From: Paenibacillus contaminans
GTDB taxonomy: Bacteria > Bacillota > Bacilli > Paenibacillales > NBRC-103111
Direction: 5' to 3'
Length of the DNA: 64,000 nt
NCBI RefSeq assembly: GCF_003285015.1
Contig: NZ_QMFB01000005.1
Span: forward strand, 1-64,000
The notes under the pieces are model-generated. The model saw only the letters and a program-made list of their open reading frames with translations, was not told the origin of the DNA and made no database searches. The position numbers were made by a program, and so were the translations under genes. Shown here piece by piece: positions 42,301 to 50,554 of the stretch (the stretch's first letter is position 1; each line of letters begins with the position of its first letter).

Positions 42301-45270
42301 AATTTGCCAAGGCGCCTCCGCCTGATCGTTGATCAGCACCGCTACCGGAAAAATGGCCTCAACCGCGATTCCCTCGTACGTAACCTTGACCACGATATTC
42401 GCTTTCCCTTCGGCTACGCCCGTCACGATGCCGGAAGGAGAAACCGTCGCGACGTCCGGATTGCCGCTTTCATAAATGACGCTTGAGGCTGATAAATCGA
42501 CCGGCTGACCGTTGCTCAAGGTGCCGCGAACCGTCAACGGCAGCGACTCCCCTTTGTCCATAAAACCTATGGCTTCGTTTCGGTCCGCTAGCCTAACGGA
42601 GATAGTGTCCATGACGGTATCCCGCACATCGATCGAAATGCTGCCCTGCTTCGTAACGCCATCCTTGGTCATGGTCGCATTAATCTGCACATTCCCGACG
42701 TTATGCGCCGTGACGACTCCCTGACCGTCTACCGACGCGATCGCCTCGTCGCTGCTGCCGTAAGAAATGTCCAATTCGCTTACGTCGTAATACTGACCGA
42801 ACAAGGATCTTGCCATCAAACGCAGCGGCAGCGTTTCATTCGCGAGCAGCGCCGTTTTATCCGCATGCAAGGTCACCTCTTGAAACGAATCGTCGACGAT
42901 GACATCGAAACCGGTTGTAGTCGTCGTCCCGTTTTTGCTCGCGGCAATGGTAATTTGAGCGACGCCGGGACTGACGCCGGTGATCGTTCCTTGGCTATTC
43001 ACAGCAGCTATCTCGGGATGATCGCTCGTATAGGTGACGGATGCTGCCGACAAATCCGCAGCTGCTCCATTAACGGTCCGTCCGCTTACTTCAAGCTGTG
43101 CCTGTCCGCCTGTCGTCACGTTGGCGGTCGTTGCGCTTGCCCCGGATTTCACGAACAGCCGATCCAAGGTCTCCGCGGCATCCCCGAACCGGAAATCGGG
43201 CAGAAGTCCGATGCCGGCAAAATCAATATCCCTAATCCCTTGCGCATAAGCGGGCGAATCGTATCTGAGCCGATAATCGCCCGTTTGGGGAGACATGAAC
43301 TGCGGATTCTCGGTTATCGAGTGCCTGTCGTAACGGGTGCTCCGCCATACGGAATACTGCGAATCGATAGGCCATCCTTTGATCGTGTATTTCCCGCTGT
43401 CATTGTAGAACAAATTATAATCCGTGCTCGCGAACACAGAGTCGTTCCAACTATTGAAGCTGTACAAGGATCCTTCGTTTTGATCGTTATTGAATACAAT
43501 ATTTCGTGCGACTGTAAGCTTCTGATTGGCGTTATAGGGAGTAATCGCGCTGCCGCTTGACGCAATGTTGTTGTCGGCAACGATGTTATTTTCGACGATG
43601 TCGTTAAAGCCGCTCACCATGATGGCGGTCGAGAAAATTCCCGCTCCGTTCCATTGATTGTTATCGATAATATTATCGGCGACTTTCACCTGATCCGAAT
43701 TGGTGTCCAAATAAATGCCCATGCCGAAGTGGATCCCAATGTTGTTGTCATGAAGCCTGTTGTTGCGAATGACATTCCCCGGACCGGTTCCCGCCGTATA
43801 AATGACGCCTCCGTCCTGGGAATCCTTCATAGCGTCGAATAGCTCGTTGTAAGCGACCAAATTGTTTCTTGCATGCAAAAAGTCGGATAAGTTGTTATTG
43901 GTCACCAATACCCCGTCGATCGTTTTGCCCAAAAATGCGGAATACCACCCGGTGCCGAACGAAATGGCAAACCGCGGATTGTCATGGATGCGGTTATGGA
44001 CGATCCGGTTGTCCCCGCTCAAATTCATCGTGATTCCCGCACCGTCGCCTTGTAAAATGCCCGTATTATAAATGTGGTTGTTTTCAACCGTGTTATTTTT
44101 ATTGATGTAGCGAAGCGTTTGCGGTCCGATCATCCGGATGCCGGTAAACCCGGTATTGTAGACCAGGTTGCCGTAGATGACGTTGTCTTGGGCATAGTTA
44201 TTGAGGAAGACGCCCATCAGCCCGGTATCGTGAATCTTGTTGTTTCGAACCTCGATACGAATCGCATTTTCCACGTAGACGGCCGCATGCTTGGCATCGC
44301 CGGGCAGCGCCTCGGCGGCATCCGCCCCCATGATCGCAAGCCCTTCGAAGCGGATATCGTGAGCAAGGCTCGATTCGGCCGTTCCTTTCACTTCGAAGAT
44401 TCTTTGGACTTTAGGCACGATCACGCGGTCCAGCGATTGTCCTCTCGGCCAGTAATACAAGTCGCCGGCGGTTTTATCCAGGTAAAATTCGCCGGGCGAA
44501 TCGAGAAGCTCGAGCGCCCCTTGCAGATAGTATCGGGTACCGGCTCCGAGCTCATAGCTCGCAACCCCGTTAACGGTTACCGAACGGTTTATGTAGTCCA
44601 ACGTTTGAACATTCAACGTGTTCGTAATCCAATTCCATGTCCCCGATATGCCCCCCGGCCAAACGAACACTTGCAAATCCTTCGGATTGGTTATATTCGG
44701 AATATCGCCGTCCGCAAACCCGAATTTCGTTTTTGGCGAACCGGCATCCATCGTCTTGACCGTTTGATAGCCCTGATTCGGATACCTGGCCATCACGCTG
44801 CGCTCTTCGCCTTCGATTAAGGTATAAAACTTCCAATCCGTACCGACATGAACTTTATAAATATTGCCTTGGTACGGCTGCCAACCCGCGACAGGTTTTC
44901 CTCCGTAAATTTTCGGCTCCTCCCCCGGATAATTCCGGTACACGACCTGATAACCGTTCGATCCGGAATCTCTTTCGTCCAGGGAGATCGTCGAATCGAG
45001 ATAATAGTTTCCCCCGCGCAGATATACGGCAATATCTCCGGTCATCGAGCTATTGACGTTTCTCACGGCTTCGCGCGCCTTCTGAATAGTGGCGAACGGC
45101 TGCGTCAACGTCCCCGGATTGGAATCGCTTCCATCAATAGGCGACACATAAAATGCGGTTTGCTCCGCAGCTTGAGCGGCGTTAGGAAATAGAAGGGTTG
45201 GCGGCAATATTCCGCACATAAGCAGGAACGTCATCCAGCAAGCGATTATTCTGGCGCTTGATTTGTACAT
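39334..45270 (-). CDS. Giant secreted beta-helix protein with Ig-like, LamG-like and duplicated chitinase-type Ig domains
   Basis: 1978 residues. Signal peptide with cleavage near AAQAAEQ, then [20 protein letters not shown] and beta-helix coils to about residue 730 (for example [20 protein letters not shown]). Six BIG2-like Ig domains follow (for example [20 protein letters not shown]). Between them lie a DUF1349-like beta-sandwich (about 995-1195) and a LamG-like domain (about 1385-1550). After an OmpL47-like domain the protein ends with two copies of an [22 protein letters not shown] module, related to the N-terminal Ig domain of chitinases. No LPXTG, SLH or membrane anchor is seen. GGGAG before ATG 45270 sets the start. 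It is probably the main extracellular depolymerase. Confidence 0.85.
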   Translation of the reverse strand: MYKSSARIIACWMTFLLMCGILPPTLLFPNAAQAAEQTAFYVSPIDGSDSNPGTLTQPFATIQKAREAVRNVNSSMTGDIAVYLRGGNYYLDSTISLDERDSGSNGYQVVYRNYPGEEPKIYGGKPVAGWQPYQGNIYKVHVGTDWKFYTLIEGEERSVMARYPNQGYQTVKTMDAGSPKTKFGFADGDIPNITNPKDLQVFVWPGGISGTWNWITNTLNVQTLDYINRSVTVNGVASYELGAGTRYYLQGALELLDSPGEFYLDKTAGDLYYWPRGQSLDRVIVPKVQRIFEVKGTAESSLAHDIRFEGLAIMGADAAEALPGDAKHAAVYVENAIRIEVRNNKIHDTGLMGVFLNNYAQDNVIYGNLVYNTGFTGIRMIGPQTLRYINKNNTVENNHIYNTGILQGDGAGITMNLSGDNRIVHNRIHDNPRFAISFGTGWYSAFLGKTIDGVLVTNNNLSDFLHARNNLVAYNELFDAMKDSQDGGVIYTAGTGPGNVIRNNRLHDNNIGIHFGMGIYLDTNSDQVKVADNIIDNNQWNGAGIFSTAIMVSGFNDIVENNIVADNNIASSGSAITPYNANQKLTVARNIVFNNDQNEGSLYSFNSWNDSVFASTDYNLFYNDSGKYTIKGWPIDSQYSVWRSTRYDRHSITENPQFMSPQTGDYRLRYDSPAYAQGIRDIDFAGIGLLPDFRFGDAAETLDRLFVKSGASATTANVTTGGQAQLEVSGRTVNGAAADLSAASVTYTSDHPEIAAVNSQGTITGVSPGVAQITIAASKNGTTTTTGFDVIVDDSFQEVTLHADKTALLANETLPLRLMARSLFGQYYDVSELDISYGSSDEAIASVDGQGVVTAHNVGNVQINATMTKDGVTKQGSISIDVRDTVMDTISVRLADRNEAIGFMDKGESLPLTVRGTLSNGQPVDLSASSVIYESGNPDVATVSPSGIVTGVAEGKANIVVKVTYEGIAVEAIFPVAVLINDQAEAPWQIMRYGTAQGYVTGSETEFTMLSSGKDVWGKTDDFTYVYQEAALPDASYGFSMTATVHAVERTNASAAAGIMIRDSAAPDSKNVMLRVTPSGGLLNTYRENDGGDSKFKGGKTLPFPVDIKLTREGDVFTSYYKENGVWVKYHEINTVMMDNQMLAGTGVFSVTDNPTIAKVGQVTFAADKLPFTKLMVSANPPGQTSVAAGGSIQLSLAGIAGERTPIDLSGVPISFESSNPAVATVDSSGLVRGVSDGPVTVTATATVDGVTVSGRIALAVWTPKLAQVDLSGSVTGMRVGQSHKLAVIAKLENGEDAGAVSVAYASSNTGIAEVNAEGLVTAKANGLATITADVTLNGITKRKAIAVVVNNGAVFSDSFEQGLAKWQVHAGTPNVSASGPKRSGAYGFKLDQDVEALYAAMPQLTKGVVEAWFYDSGAAGIMGVVALQKDFMAGVISSSSATNYSVRIGNNYTLAGAREAGWHQVVYDLASATGKVNIYVDGEFVKQAALNGFTQFWIMDIWAGKTSNLIFDDITVYRTDGQPADRLENVTLATANSWLLLGGTTDVSLTGTMTGGQTADLNQAVTTFTSSNPEVASVASSQTASGAVYGKLTALQEGVTEVRAAVTLNGETVSSNAATVIVDQTPPVTDAQVDGIENGGWYTNGATLMLSAADIVSGVDRTEYSLDNGSSWNVYSSPITFDQDGSYTISYRSKDRAGNVETERTIAFRIDMTAPTASVAYSVTTPTNRPVVATITPSEPVTITNNGGSNSYTFLANGSFTFTFVDEAGNTGTATAIVNNIATSAGGVPGKPSLSDDNGHDTGIMDGDYKVTMNLWWGNNGTIYNLYENDVRIDTQMLTDSSPSAQSTVTSITYRMNGTYRYVAELVNAFGTTRSDVLTVRVTDAAPAKPVLSHDNWDGDGSFQVSMNMWWGTNGSMYRLYENGVLIDTQMLTDRTPQAQSAVTSIHGKQAGVYEYRCELVNNAGTVSSETMIVAVN

Positions 45271-45301
45271 GGTCGTCACTCCCATTCACGATAGATGAGA
45301 C

Positions 45302-45338
45302 CCTTGCCGCAGAGACAACTGCGCCTTCTGCGGCAAGG
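45302..45338 (-). other. Leader hairpin of the giant secreted protein gene
   Basis: CCTTGCCGCAGA and TCTGCGGCAAGG form a 12-bp stem. It lies about 30 nt upstream of the start codon and has no T-run, so it is probably an mRNA leader structure rather than a terminator. Confidence 0.6.
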
Positions 45339-45341
45339 AGC

Positions 45342-45410
45342 GGTAAGCGTTTCCTGTGTTTAACGGGGGCTCCCCCGAAAGTACTGTATAAACTTTGATC
45401 GAAGCAAATC
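45342..45410 (-). promoter_or_regulatory. Degenerate TACAG operator and cre-like site upstream of giant secreted protein
   Basis: TTTATACAGTAC (TACAG at 45384-45388 on the minus strand) matches the proximal half of the locus operator. The distal half, 19 bp away, reads TTGCT and is degenerate. GGTAAGCGTTTCCT at 45342-45355 fits the catabolite-responsive element consensus at 12 of 14 positions. No clear -10 box lies at the distance found in the other three promoters. Confidence 0.5.
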
Positions 45411-45497
45411 AGGGAGTTCGACCGCGATTAACGGTAAGTTTAGACGCCGACCGAAAAGTGCGCTCGGTGCGGACGGAATACGCTACAGAGGCATACT

Positions 45498-47024
45498 TCA
45501 CTTTTGGGGGACTTTGTTAATTCCCTTCTCTTTCAGATACGCTTCAAATTGCTTCTTCACTTCCGCTGCATACTTGTCTTCTCCCGCCTTCTTCAATCGC
45601 TCCAGAACGGTTGGCCACGTCGCGTCGAAGTCCATCGTGCCCGTTGCCATCCCTTTCGAATATTCCGCCCAGACGGCGCTCATATTCGCTTTCTCCGTAT
45701 TGACCGGTTCGGAATTGAACTTGAAGCCCCCGATCGGATTCTGCTCCGCCGTTTCGTTGCGCTTCTTCGTTTCTTCCCATACATTGGCGGCTTGCCCTTC
45801 TTTGAGATAGGAATTGAACACGCTGCCGAATACCCAGTTCACGTTCGGCGCGTATTTCGACTCCGCTTTCGCCTTCACGACGTTGTCGGATACCTTCTCG
45901 TAATGCTGGTCCAAGATACCGTAGCAAAGCAGGTTATACAAATATTTATCCGAGTTGACCAGATCGAGGAACATCATCGCCCGCTCCGGATTTTTGGACG
46001 TCCGGCTGATCGACTGGTTCGTGGTTGCGCTGTATCCGTTCGTGAATGCGTCGGACAAAGGAATGGCGATGACATCGAACCCGCCGTTGGCGGCTTTAAT
46101 ATCGGCTTCCACGCCAGGATTCAGCGTATTCATACCGCGAACGGCAACCTTGCCTTTGCTATAAAAATCCGCTTCCTTCGCCGTTGCCGCATCCTTGTAA
46201 ATGTACCCTGCTTTATACCATTTGCTCGCCAGCTTGAAATTCATCAAAGCTTCTTCCGGATATCGCAGAAGCTCGTAATTGGGATCGCCTTTTTTGACGA
46301 AGAAATATCCGTCCACCCCCGGAAGGCCCCACAATGTCGTGTTAACGGGATAATATTGGGAGCCGAAATTGCCGTACGGAATGATGTCAGGCTCGTTTTG
46401 CTTGATTTTTTCCAGGAACGGCTCGAGGTCCTCCATCTTCTTGATACTTTTCACATCCAGGTTGTATTTATCGGCAAAGCGCTTCTGCACGCTCACACCC
46501 CACTGGAAAGTATTCGTCTGCTGATTCGGGATCGCGTACTTTTGGCCGTCGATCGTAAGACCGTCCCACATAACCTTCGGAACATCCTTCTTCAGGTTAG
46601 GCGCATGCTTTTCGATCAGATCGTCGATGGGCAGAAGCGACCCTTTGCGGGCATTCTCCTCGACCGGGAACAAATAACCTGTCCAAATAATGTCGACCGC
46701 TTCCGAGGCGGCCGTCACCGTGTTCAGCTTTTGCTTGTAATCGCCGATCGGAACCGGCATCAGCTTAACGGTCGCATTGATTTTTTCTTTAATATATTTA
46801 TTGACTTCCTCTTCGATTTTTTGTTGATCCCCTTGCATTGCCGGCACCGGATAGTACCAGGAAAGCTCGACCTGCTTCAGCTGCGCCTGGGTAGGTGCAG
46901 GCGAAGACGACGGCGATTCGTTCGATTGTCCGTTTTCTTTCGTTCCATTCGAGCTGCACCCAGCCGTAATCGCGCTGCAAAGTCCAAACAAAAACGCAGT
47001 TCGGTACATTTTCGATTTGATCAT
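45498..47024 (-). CDS. Extracellular sugar-binding lipoprotein (LplA-type)
   Basis: 508 residues. Lipoprotein signal peptide with lipobox AITAGC (Cys near residue 23), a Ser/Pro-rich linker, and then a large binding protein fold: VELSWYYPVPAMQGDQQKIE, GQKYAIPNQQTNTFQWGVSV and the C-terminal TWPTVLERLKKAGEDKYAAE of the DUF3502/LplA group. It should deliver an oligosaccharide to the LplB/LplC-type permeases encoded 19 kb downstream. The promoter just upstream carries the TACAG operator. Confidence 0.93.
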   Translation of the reverse strand: MIKSKMYRTAFLFGLCSAITAGCSSNGTKENGQSNESPSSSPAPTQAQLKQVELSWYYPVPAMQGDQQKIEEEVNKYIKEKINATVKLMPVPIGDYKQKLNTVTAASEAVDIIWTGYLFPVEENARKGSLLPIDDLIEKHAPNLKKDVPKVMWDGLTIDGQKYAIPNQQTNTFQWGVSVQKRFADKYNLDVKSIKKMEDLEPFLEKIKQNEPDIIPYGNFGSQYYPVNTTLWGLPGVDGYFFVKKGDPNYELLRYPEEALMNFKLASKWYKAGYIYKDAATAKEADFYSKGKVAVRGMNTLNPGVEADIKAANGGFDVIAIPLSDAFTNGYSATTNQSISRTSKNPERAMMFLDLVNSDKYLYNLLCYGILDQHYEKVSDNVVKAKAESKYAPNVNWVFGSVFNSYLKEGQAANVWEETKKRNETAEQNPIGGFKFNSEPVNTEKANMSAVWAEYSKGMATGTMDFDATWPTVLERLKKAGEDKYAAEVKKQFEAYLKEKGINKVPQK

Positions 47025-47142
47025 AGTTGACCTCCCATTAAATAAGTCGAGTTGATTATATATACATGCAGCGAGAAAGTAACGCTGTTCCCTCCTTTCA
47101 TTCCCCCTGCAGCTTGTTCACCTTGGAATGAAAGTTGACTCC

Positions 47143-47197
47143 ATTATGATACAGCCTCGGCCATTCCTGTACTGTACATATTTCTTTTTGCTATATT
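47143..47197 (-). promoter_or_regulatory. Bipartite TACAG operator and promoter of the solute-binding protein gene
   Basis: Minus strand: AATATAG (47191-47197) and ATGTACAGTACAG with TACAG at 47172-47176; the cores are 19 bp apart. CATAAT at 47143-47148 is the -10 box, 23 bp from the proximal TACAG. The site begins right at the end of the upstream GH88 gene. Confidence 0.72.
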
Positions 47198-47198
47198 A

Positions 47199-48395
47199 CT
47201 ACCAGAACGTGTCCAGCCCATGGACGCTGCGTACCAGCGCTTCCATATAGTAGTAGTCGCCATACGAAGTATAGGACCTTCTCCCGTTCGACTCTTTCAG
47301 CACCCCGGGCACGTCGGCGTTCGAATCCAAATAGGACGGTTCCGACAGCTTCAGCAGTATGTTGTTCGACCAGTCGCGCAGCAGAGGATCGGAAGGCGAA
47401 TGCTTCATGATTTCCTGAAACCCGCATACGGCGACGGCTGCAGCGGATGAATCTTTAAGCTTCTCTTGGCCGAGCGGCAGCCGAAAGTCCCAGACGGGAA
47501 TAATGCTATCGTCCAACTGAGCGATAAAAGTATGAGCCAGCTCCGTTGCCGTATCCAAAAACTCCTGAATCCTCGTGTAGGAAAACGCGATGGCAAATCC
47601 GTATATCGCCCAAGCCGTGCCCCTGGCCCAATACGTTTCATCGCCGAAGCCGCCAAAATTGCAGCCTCTTACCGGCTCCCCCGTTTCCGGATCAAATCGG
47701 AAGGCCTGATATACGGACTTGTCCGTTCGGATGAACAGCTTTCTCGTCGTTTGGGCATGTCGGACGGCAATATTCCGATAAAACGGATTGCCGGTTTCCT
47801 CGCTTGCCCAGAACAATAGCGGCAAATTCATCATACAATCGATAATGGCGACTCCTTTGCTCTCCAGATAAAAGCAGTCATTCGCATCTTCTCCCGTAAC
47901 GTCAGGAGGAATTTGATCGTCCATGCGGCCCCAGGCGCGAATATAGTCTCCATTGAGATCGAATCGTTTGGCGAGCTCGTCCGCCGCTTTCAGCGCCAAT
48001 TTTTGCTGATTCACATCCCCGGTGAGTCGGTACAAAGCGACCGAGTATGGCGAATACAAAAATCCGAGATCGTGCATCGTATCCCCGCCATGATCGAAAA
48101 CCTTGCGCTCGTATAGCGGATAAAGCTCGTTCATCCATTTCAAGTAAGCGGCGTTCCCCGATACCCGATGCGACCAATACGCCATTCCCGTGAAAAATGA
48201 TGGAATCCAGCTCATAATGTGTTGAAGCGGTATGGCTTGCTCCCGATTTCTAAAATAGTGTCCGTCGGCCGCCTCCGGGAACTCTCGCAGATCGGTTCCG
48301 ATCTTCTCTATGTTCCGTGTTGTCTTTTCCACACAAACGGAAAGCGCTTTCTCCAGTTGTTCACGAATGTGTGCATGATTCTGTACATAATTCAT
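47199..48395 (-). CDS. Glycoside hydrolase family 88-type unsaturated uronyl hydrolase
   Basis: 398 residues. GGDTMHDLGFLYSPYSVALY holds the first catalytic Asp, and VAIIDCMMNLPLLFWASEET the second. YWARGTAWAIYGFAIAFSYT and LKDSSAAAVAVCGFQEI are further signatures of the six-hairpin toroid in GH88/GH105. The enzyme removes the 4,5-unsaturated uronic acid left by polysaccharide lyases. No signal peptide is present, so it works in the cytoplasm. GGAGG at 7 nt supports ATG 48395. It is the strongest evidence that the target glycan contains uronic acid. Confidence 0.93.
   Translation of the reverse strand: MNYVQNHAHIREQLEKALSVCVEKTTRNIEKIGTDLREFPEAADGHYFRNREQAIPLQHIMSWIPSFFTGMAYWSHRVSGNAAYLKWMNELYPLYERKVFDHGGDTMHDLGFLYSPYSVALYRLTGDVNQQKLALKAADELAKRFDLNGDYIRAWGRMDDQIPPDVTGEDANDCFYLESKGVAIIDCMMNLPLLFWASEETGNPFYRNIAVRHAQTTRKLFIRTDKSVYQAFRFDPETGEPVRGCNFGGFGDETYWARGTAWAIYGFAIAFSYTRIQEFLDTATELAHTFIAQLDDSIIPVWDFRLPLGQEKLKDSSAAAVAVCGFQEIMKHSPSDPLLRDWSNNILLKLSEPSYLDSNADVPGVLKESNGRRSYTSYGDYYYMEALVRSVHGLDTFW
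48339..48352. promoter_or_regulatory. Cre-like site inside the 5' end of the GH88 gene
   Basis: GGAAAGCGCTTTCT fits the CcpA-binding cre consensus at 12 of 14 positions, with a perfect central palindrome. It lies about 45 bp inside the coding region, where roadblock repression is known for other catabolic genes. Confidence 0.5.
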
Positions 48396-48501
48396 TGCAT
48401 GTCCTCCATGGCTTGTCATCGACCGTTGCTAACGAGGTGTTCCTGCCCCTGCCGGATTCGTCAAATGCCGTAATCGCCTCGTTCGCAGCGTTATGGACTC
48501 C

Positions 48502-48579
48502 ATCATGGCACAACATGCAATCTATTCGGTACTGTACAAATTTTGTATTGCTGTATTCCGTTCTGTACTCCATGCTGTA
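48502..48579 (-). promoter_or_regulatory. Multipart TACAG operator and promoter of the GH88 gene
   Basis: Minus strand: TACAG at 48532-48536 and 48551-48555 (19 bp apart), plus two more copies at 48563-48567 and 48575-48579, each 12 bp further upstream. CATGAT at 48502-48507 is the -10 box, 24 bp from the proximal TACAG. This is the richest version of the operator in the locus. Confidence 0.72.
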
Positions 48580-48580
48580 C

Positions 48581-48811
48581 TCTTTTCGGCTTTCTATATC
48601 GCTTCCAGCCGCAGCTTCATAGAATAGAAATCACCGAAGGAATCAACGGAAATGAGCAGCCGATATGCCGAAACGTTTCCAAAATTTTTTTCAAATGCAA
48701 GCATAAAAAGACCCGCAAGGTAGTCATGGGCCTCTATCCGCTCTCTGTTTCCTAAACGTTTGCATCGCTGCTGGTTACCTTTTCCTCATGATCCGTTCAG
48801 ACAAAACAAAA
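48581..48811. other. Intergenic stretch without gene
   Basis: I see no supported gene here. CCGAAACGTTTCCA (48668-48681) and CCTAAACGTTTGCA (48751-48764) are cre-like palindromes 83 bp apart, each with one poor half. They could extend catabolite control over the GH88 promoter. Confidence 0.4.
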
Positions 48812-48853
48812 ACACAACAATCGGCGGAGTTTTTCCTTCGTACGATTGTTGTG
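48812..48853 (-). terminator. Terminator after quinone oxidoreductase gene
   Basis: CACAACAATCG pairs with CGATTGTTGTG and is followed by five T on the minus strand. It lies 20 bp past the stop of the oxidoreductase gene. Confidence 0.85.
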
Positions 48854-48873
48854 CTTTTGGTTAAAAAAAGAAT

Positions 48874-49857
48874 TCACGGATTCATCCGCAAAACGATTTT
48901 ACCCGTGTTCAAGTTTTGCTCCATGCGTTCATGTGCTTCATTCACCGCGGCGACGTCGAATACGGAATCGATGACCGGCTTAAGCCGTCCGTCCTCCAAG
49001 CGCTGAGCGGCAAACGCTGCAAACTGCTTGGTCAGGTCGACCTTGCGTTCGACCGACAAAGAGCGGAGCGTCGAGCCGATTACCTGCAGACGCCGCATCA
49101 GGAGCGGTCCGAGATCGACGGTCTCCTTCAGCTTCGAGCCGCCCATCATGCCGATCAGAACAAGCCTTCCGTCCGTATCCAGCGAGTCGATATTCTGCTG
49201 CCAATAAGACGCCCCGACAAAATCGAGGATGATCGCGACGCCGCGGCCTCCGGTCGCTTCGCGCACAGCCGGAGCAAACGGTCCGGCTTTGTAGTCGATG
49301 GCAAGCTCGGCTCCCAGCTCCAGGCACGCCGCCCGCTTCTCCTCGCTTCCCGCCGTAGCGATCGCATGCGCTCCCGCTTCGCGAATAAGCTGGATAGCCG
49401 CCGTACCTACGCCGCTGGCGCCGGCATGAACGAGAACGTGCTGCCCGGACTGCAGGCCGCCCAGCACGAACAAATTCAAGTAGGCGGTCAGGAATGCCTC
49501 CGGTACGGCTGCTGCCTCCTCGAACGACATCGCGTCCGGAATGCGGATCGCCATTCCCGCCGGGATCGTTACCCGCTCCGCGTAACCGCCGCCCGGCAGA
49601 AGAGCGCAAACGCGATCGCCGGGCTTCCAGCCGCTGACGCCTTGGCCGACCTTCTCCACGACGCCGGCCATCTCGAGGCCGATAATCGGAGAGGCGCCCT
49701 TCGGAGGCGGGTACAGGCCTCTTTTTTGCAAAAGATCGGCCCTGTTCAATGCAGTCGCCTTGACGCTGATCAGCAGTTCATCATCGGCGGCAACCGGCTC
49801 CTCCCAATCCCCTACGTACAGCTTCCGTGCTTCCTGATCGACCAATACCGCTTTCAT
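48874..49857 (-). CDS. NAD(P)H quinone oxidoreductase, PIG3 type
   Basis: 327 residues of the zinc-free medium-chain dehydrogenase family. TALNRADLLQKRGLYPPPKG is the PIG3/QOR signature, and HVLVHAGASGVGTAAIQLIR binds NADPH. The C-terminal NTGKIVLRM is also conserved. The enzyme reduces quinones with NADPH. GGAGGGACGACG before ATG supports the start. It is monocistronic or precedes nothing on its strand before its own terminator. Confidence 0.92.
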   Translation of the reverse strand: MKAVLVDQEARKLYVGDWEEPVAADDELLISVKATALNRADLLQKRGLYPPPKGASPIIGLEMAGVVEKVGQGVSGWKPGDRVCALLPGGGYAERVTIPAGMAIRIPDAMSFEEAAAVPEAFLTAYLNLFVLGGLQSGQHVLVHAGASGVGTAAIQLIREAGAHAIATAGSEEKRAACLELGAELAIDYKAGPFAPAVREATGGRGVAIILDFVGASYWQQNIDSLDTDGRLVLIGMMGGSKLKETVDLGPLLMRRLQVIGSTLRSLSVERKVDLTKQFAAFAAQRLEDGRLKPVIDSVFDVAAVNEAHERMEQNLNTGKIVLRMNP

Positions 49858-49896
49858 CGTCGTCCCTCCAGTCGTTATCGCCGCCTATGAGCGAAC

Positions 49897-50439
49897 TCAG
49901 CGCAGCAGCTTCAGCATGATTCGCAGCTTGCCGTCCTCCAGGCGAATATCTTTAATTCCCACTAAAGCCGGCAATTTGTCATATAAAGGAACTATGAAGT
50001 TCTGCTGAGAAAAATACTTCCCGGGTATTTCAAGCTTTTTGACGGCTCCTCGGTCCAGCGTAAGAAGCAAATTCGGCTCCCGCCATTCCAGCTTGGCATA
50101 AATCGTAGCTCCCGCTTTCACAAATCCTTTTGCTACCGCATTGACATGAAGCGCAAGCAGCCCGTTCTCCGTTTCGACCCGCACTCCCGTAATGCGCACG
50201 TCTTCGGTAAGCTGCGGCTTTTCCGCGATCGCTCTTTTCACAAGATTGCTAAGCTCGTCATCGTCAAGTTCGACGACGAGCTCGCGCTTGCGCACCATCT
50301 CGGTCACTTTCTCAACGATCGATATGTCCCGATAGGACAGATCGAGAGTTTCCGCCGGGCGGATATACCAGAGAAGTACGGCGGCCGCCGCGATTACTGC
50401 CAGCAGCAGCACGCCGGCAATCCCGAGCGCTTTTCTCAA
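49897..50439 (-). CDS. Membrane-anchored protein of unknown function (DUF2140/YpmS-like)
   Basis: 180 residues. One N-terminal membrane helix (ALGIAGVLLLAVIAAAAVLL) is followed by an extracellular domain with alternating beta strands (GLLALHVNAVAKGFVKAGAT). The size and layout resemble YpmS-type proteins, but I see no decisive motif. It lies between the oxidoreductase and the RNA helicase on the same strand. GGGGGGAGA before the ATG is a good ribosome binding site. Confidence 0.65.
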   Translation of the reverse strand: MRKALGIAGVLLLAVIAAAAVLLWYIRPAETLDLSYRDISIVEKVTEMVRKRELVVELDDDELSNLVKRAIAEKPQLTEDVRITGVRVETENGLLALHVNAVAKGFVKAGATIYAKLEWREPNLLLTLDRGAVKKLEIPGKYFSQQNFIVPLYDKLPALVGIKDIRLEDGKLRIMLKLLR

Positions 50440-50468
50440 ACGTCTCCCCCCTCGCCTGACGGGAACCT

Positions 50469-50534
50469 TTACTTATTCCGGTCCTGTTCCGCTTTGTCCT
50501 TCAGCAAGTGCGGAACCTTACTTTTCTTCCGCCT
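50469..50534 (-). repeat. Diverged copy of the RNA helicase C-terminal tail, behind its stop codon
   Basis: In the minus strand this segment reads RRKKSKVPHLLKDKAEQDRN and then Lys-stop. It aligns with the helicase end DRKNKGAPRWLKDKAEQDKQ Lys-stop at 50555-50620. It lies 21 bp past the helicase stop and has no start or ribosome binding site. It looks like a tandem duplication of the gene's last 66 bp that has since diverged. Confidence 0.72.
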
Positions 50535-50554
50535 ATCCTCTCCGGTACGGGAGC

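Noticed and set aside
45504..47030. A 508-codon + strand frame exactly opposite the solute-binding protein gene
   Set aside because: It is an antisense shadow caused by codon bias. The minus-strand product has a lipobox and full family motifs, and the + frame has no recognisable domain.
48543..48755. Short + strand frame in the GH88 upstream region
   Set aside because: It is made of the TACAG operator repeats and has no ribosome binding site or family signal.
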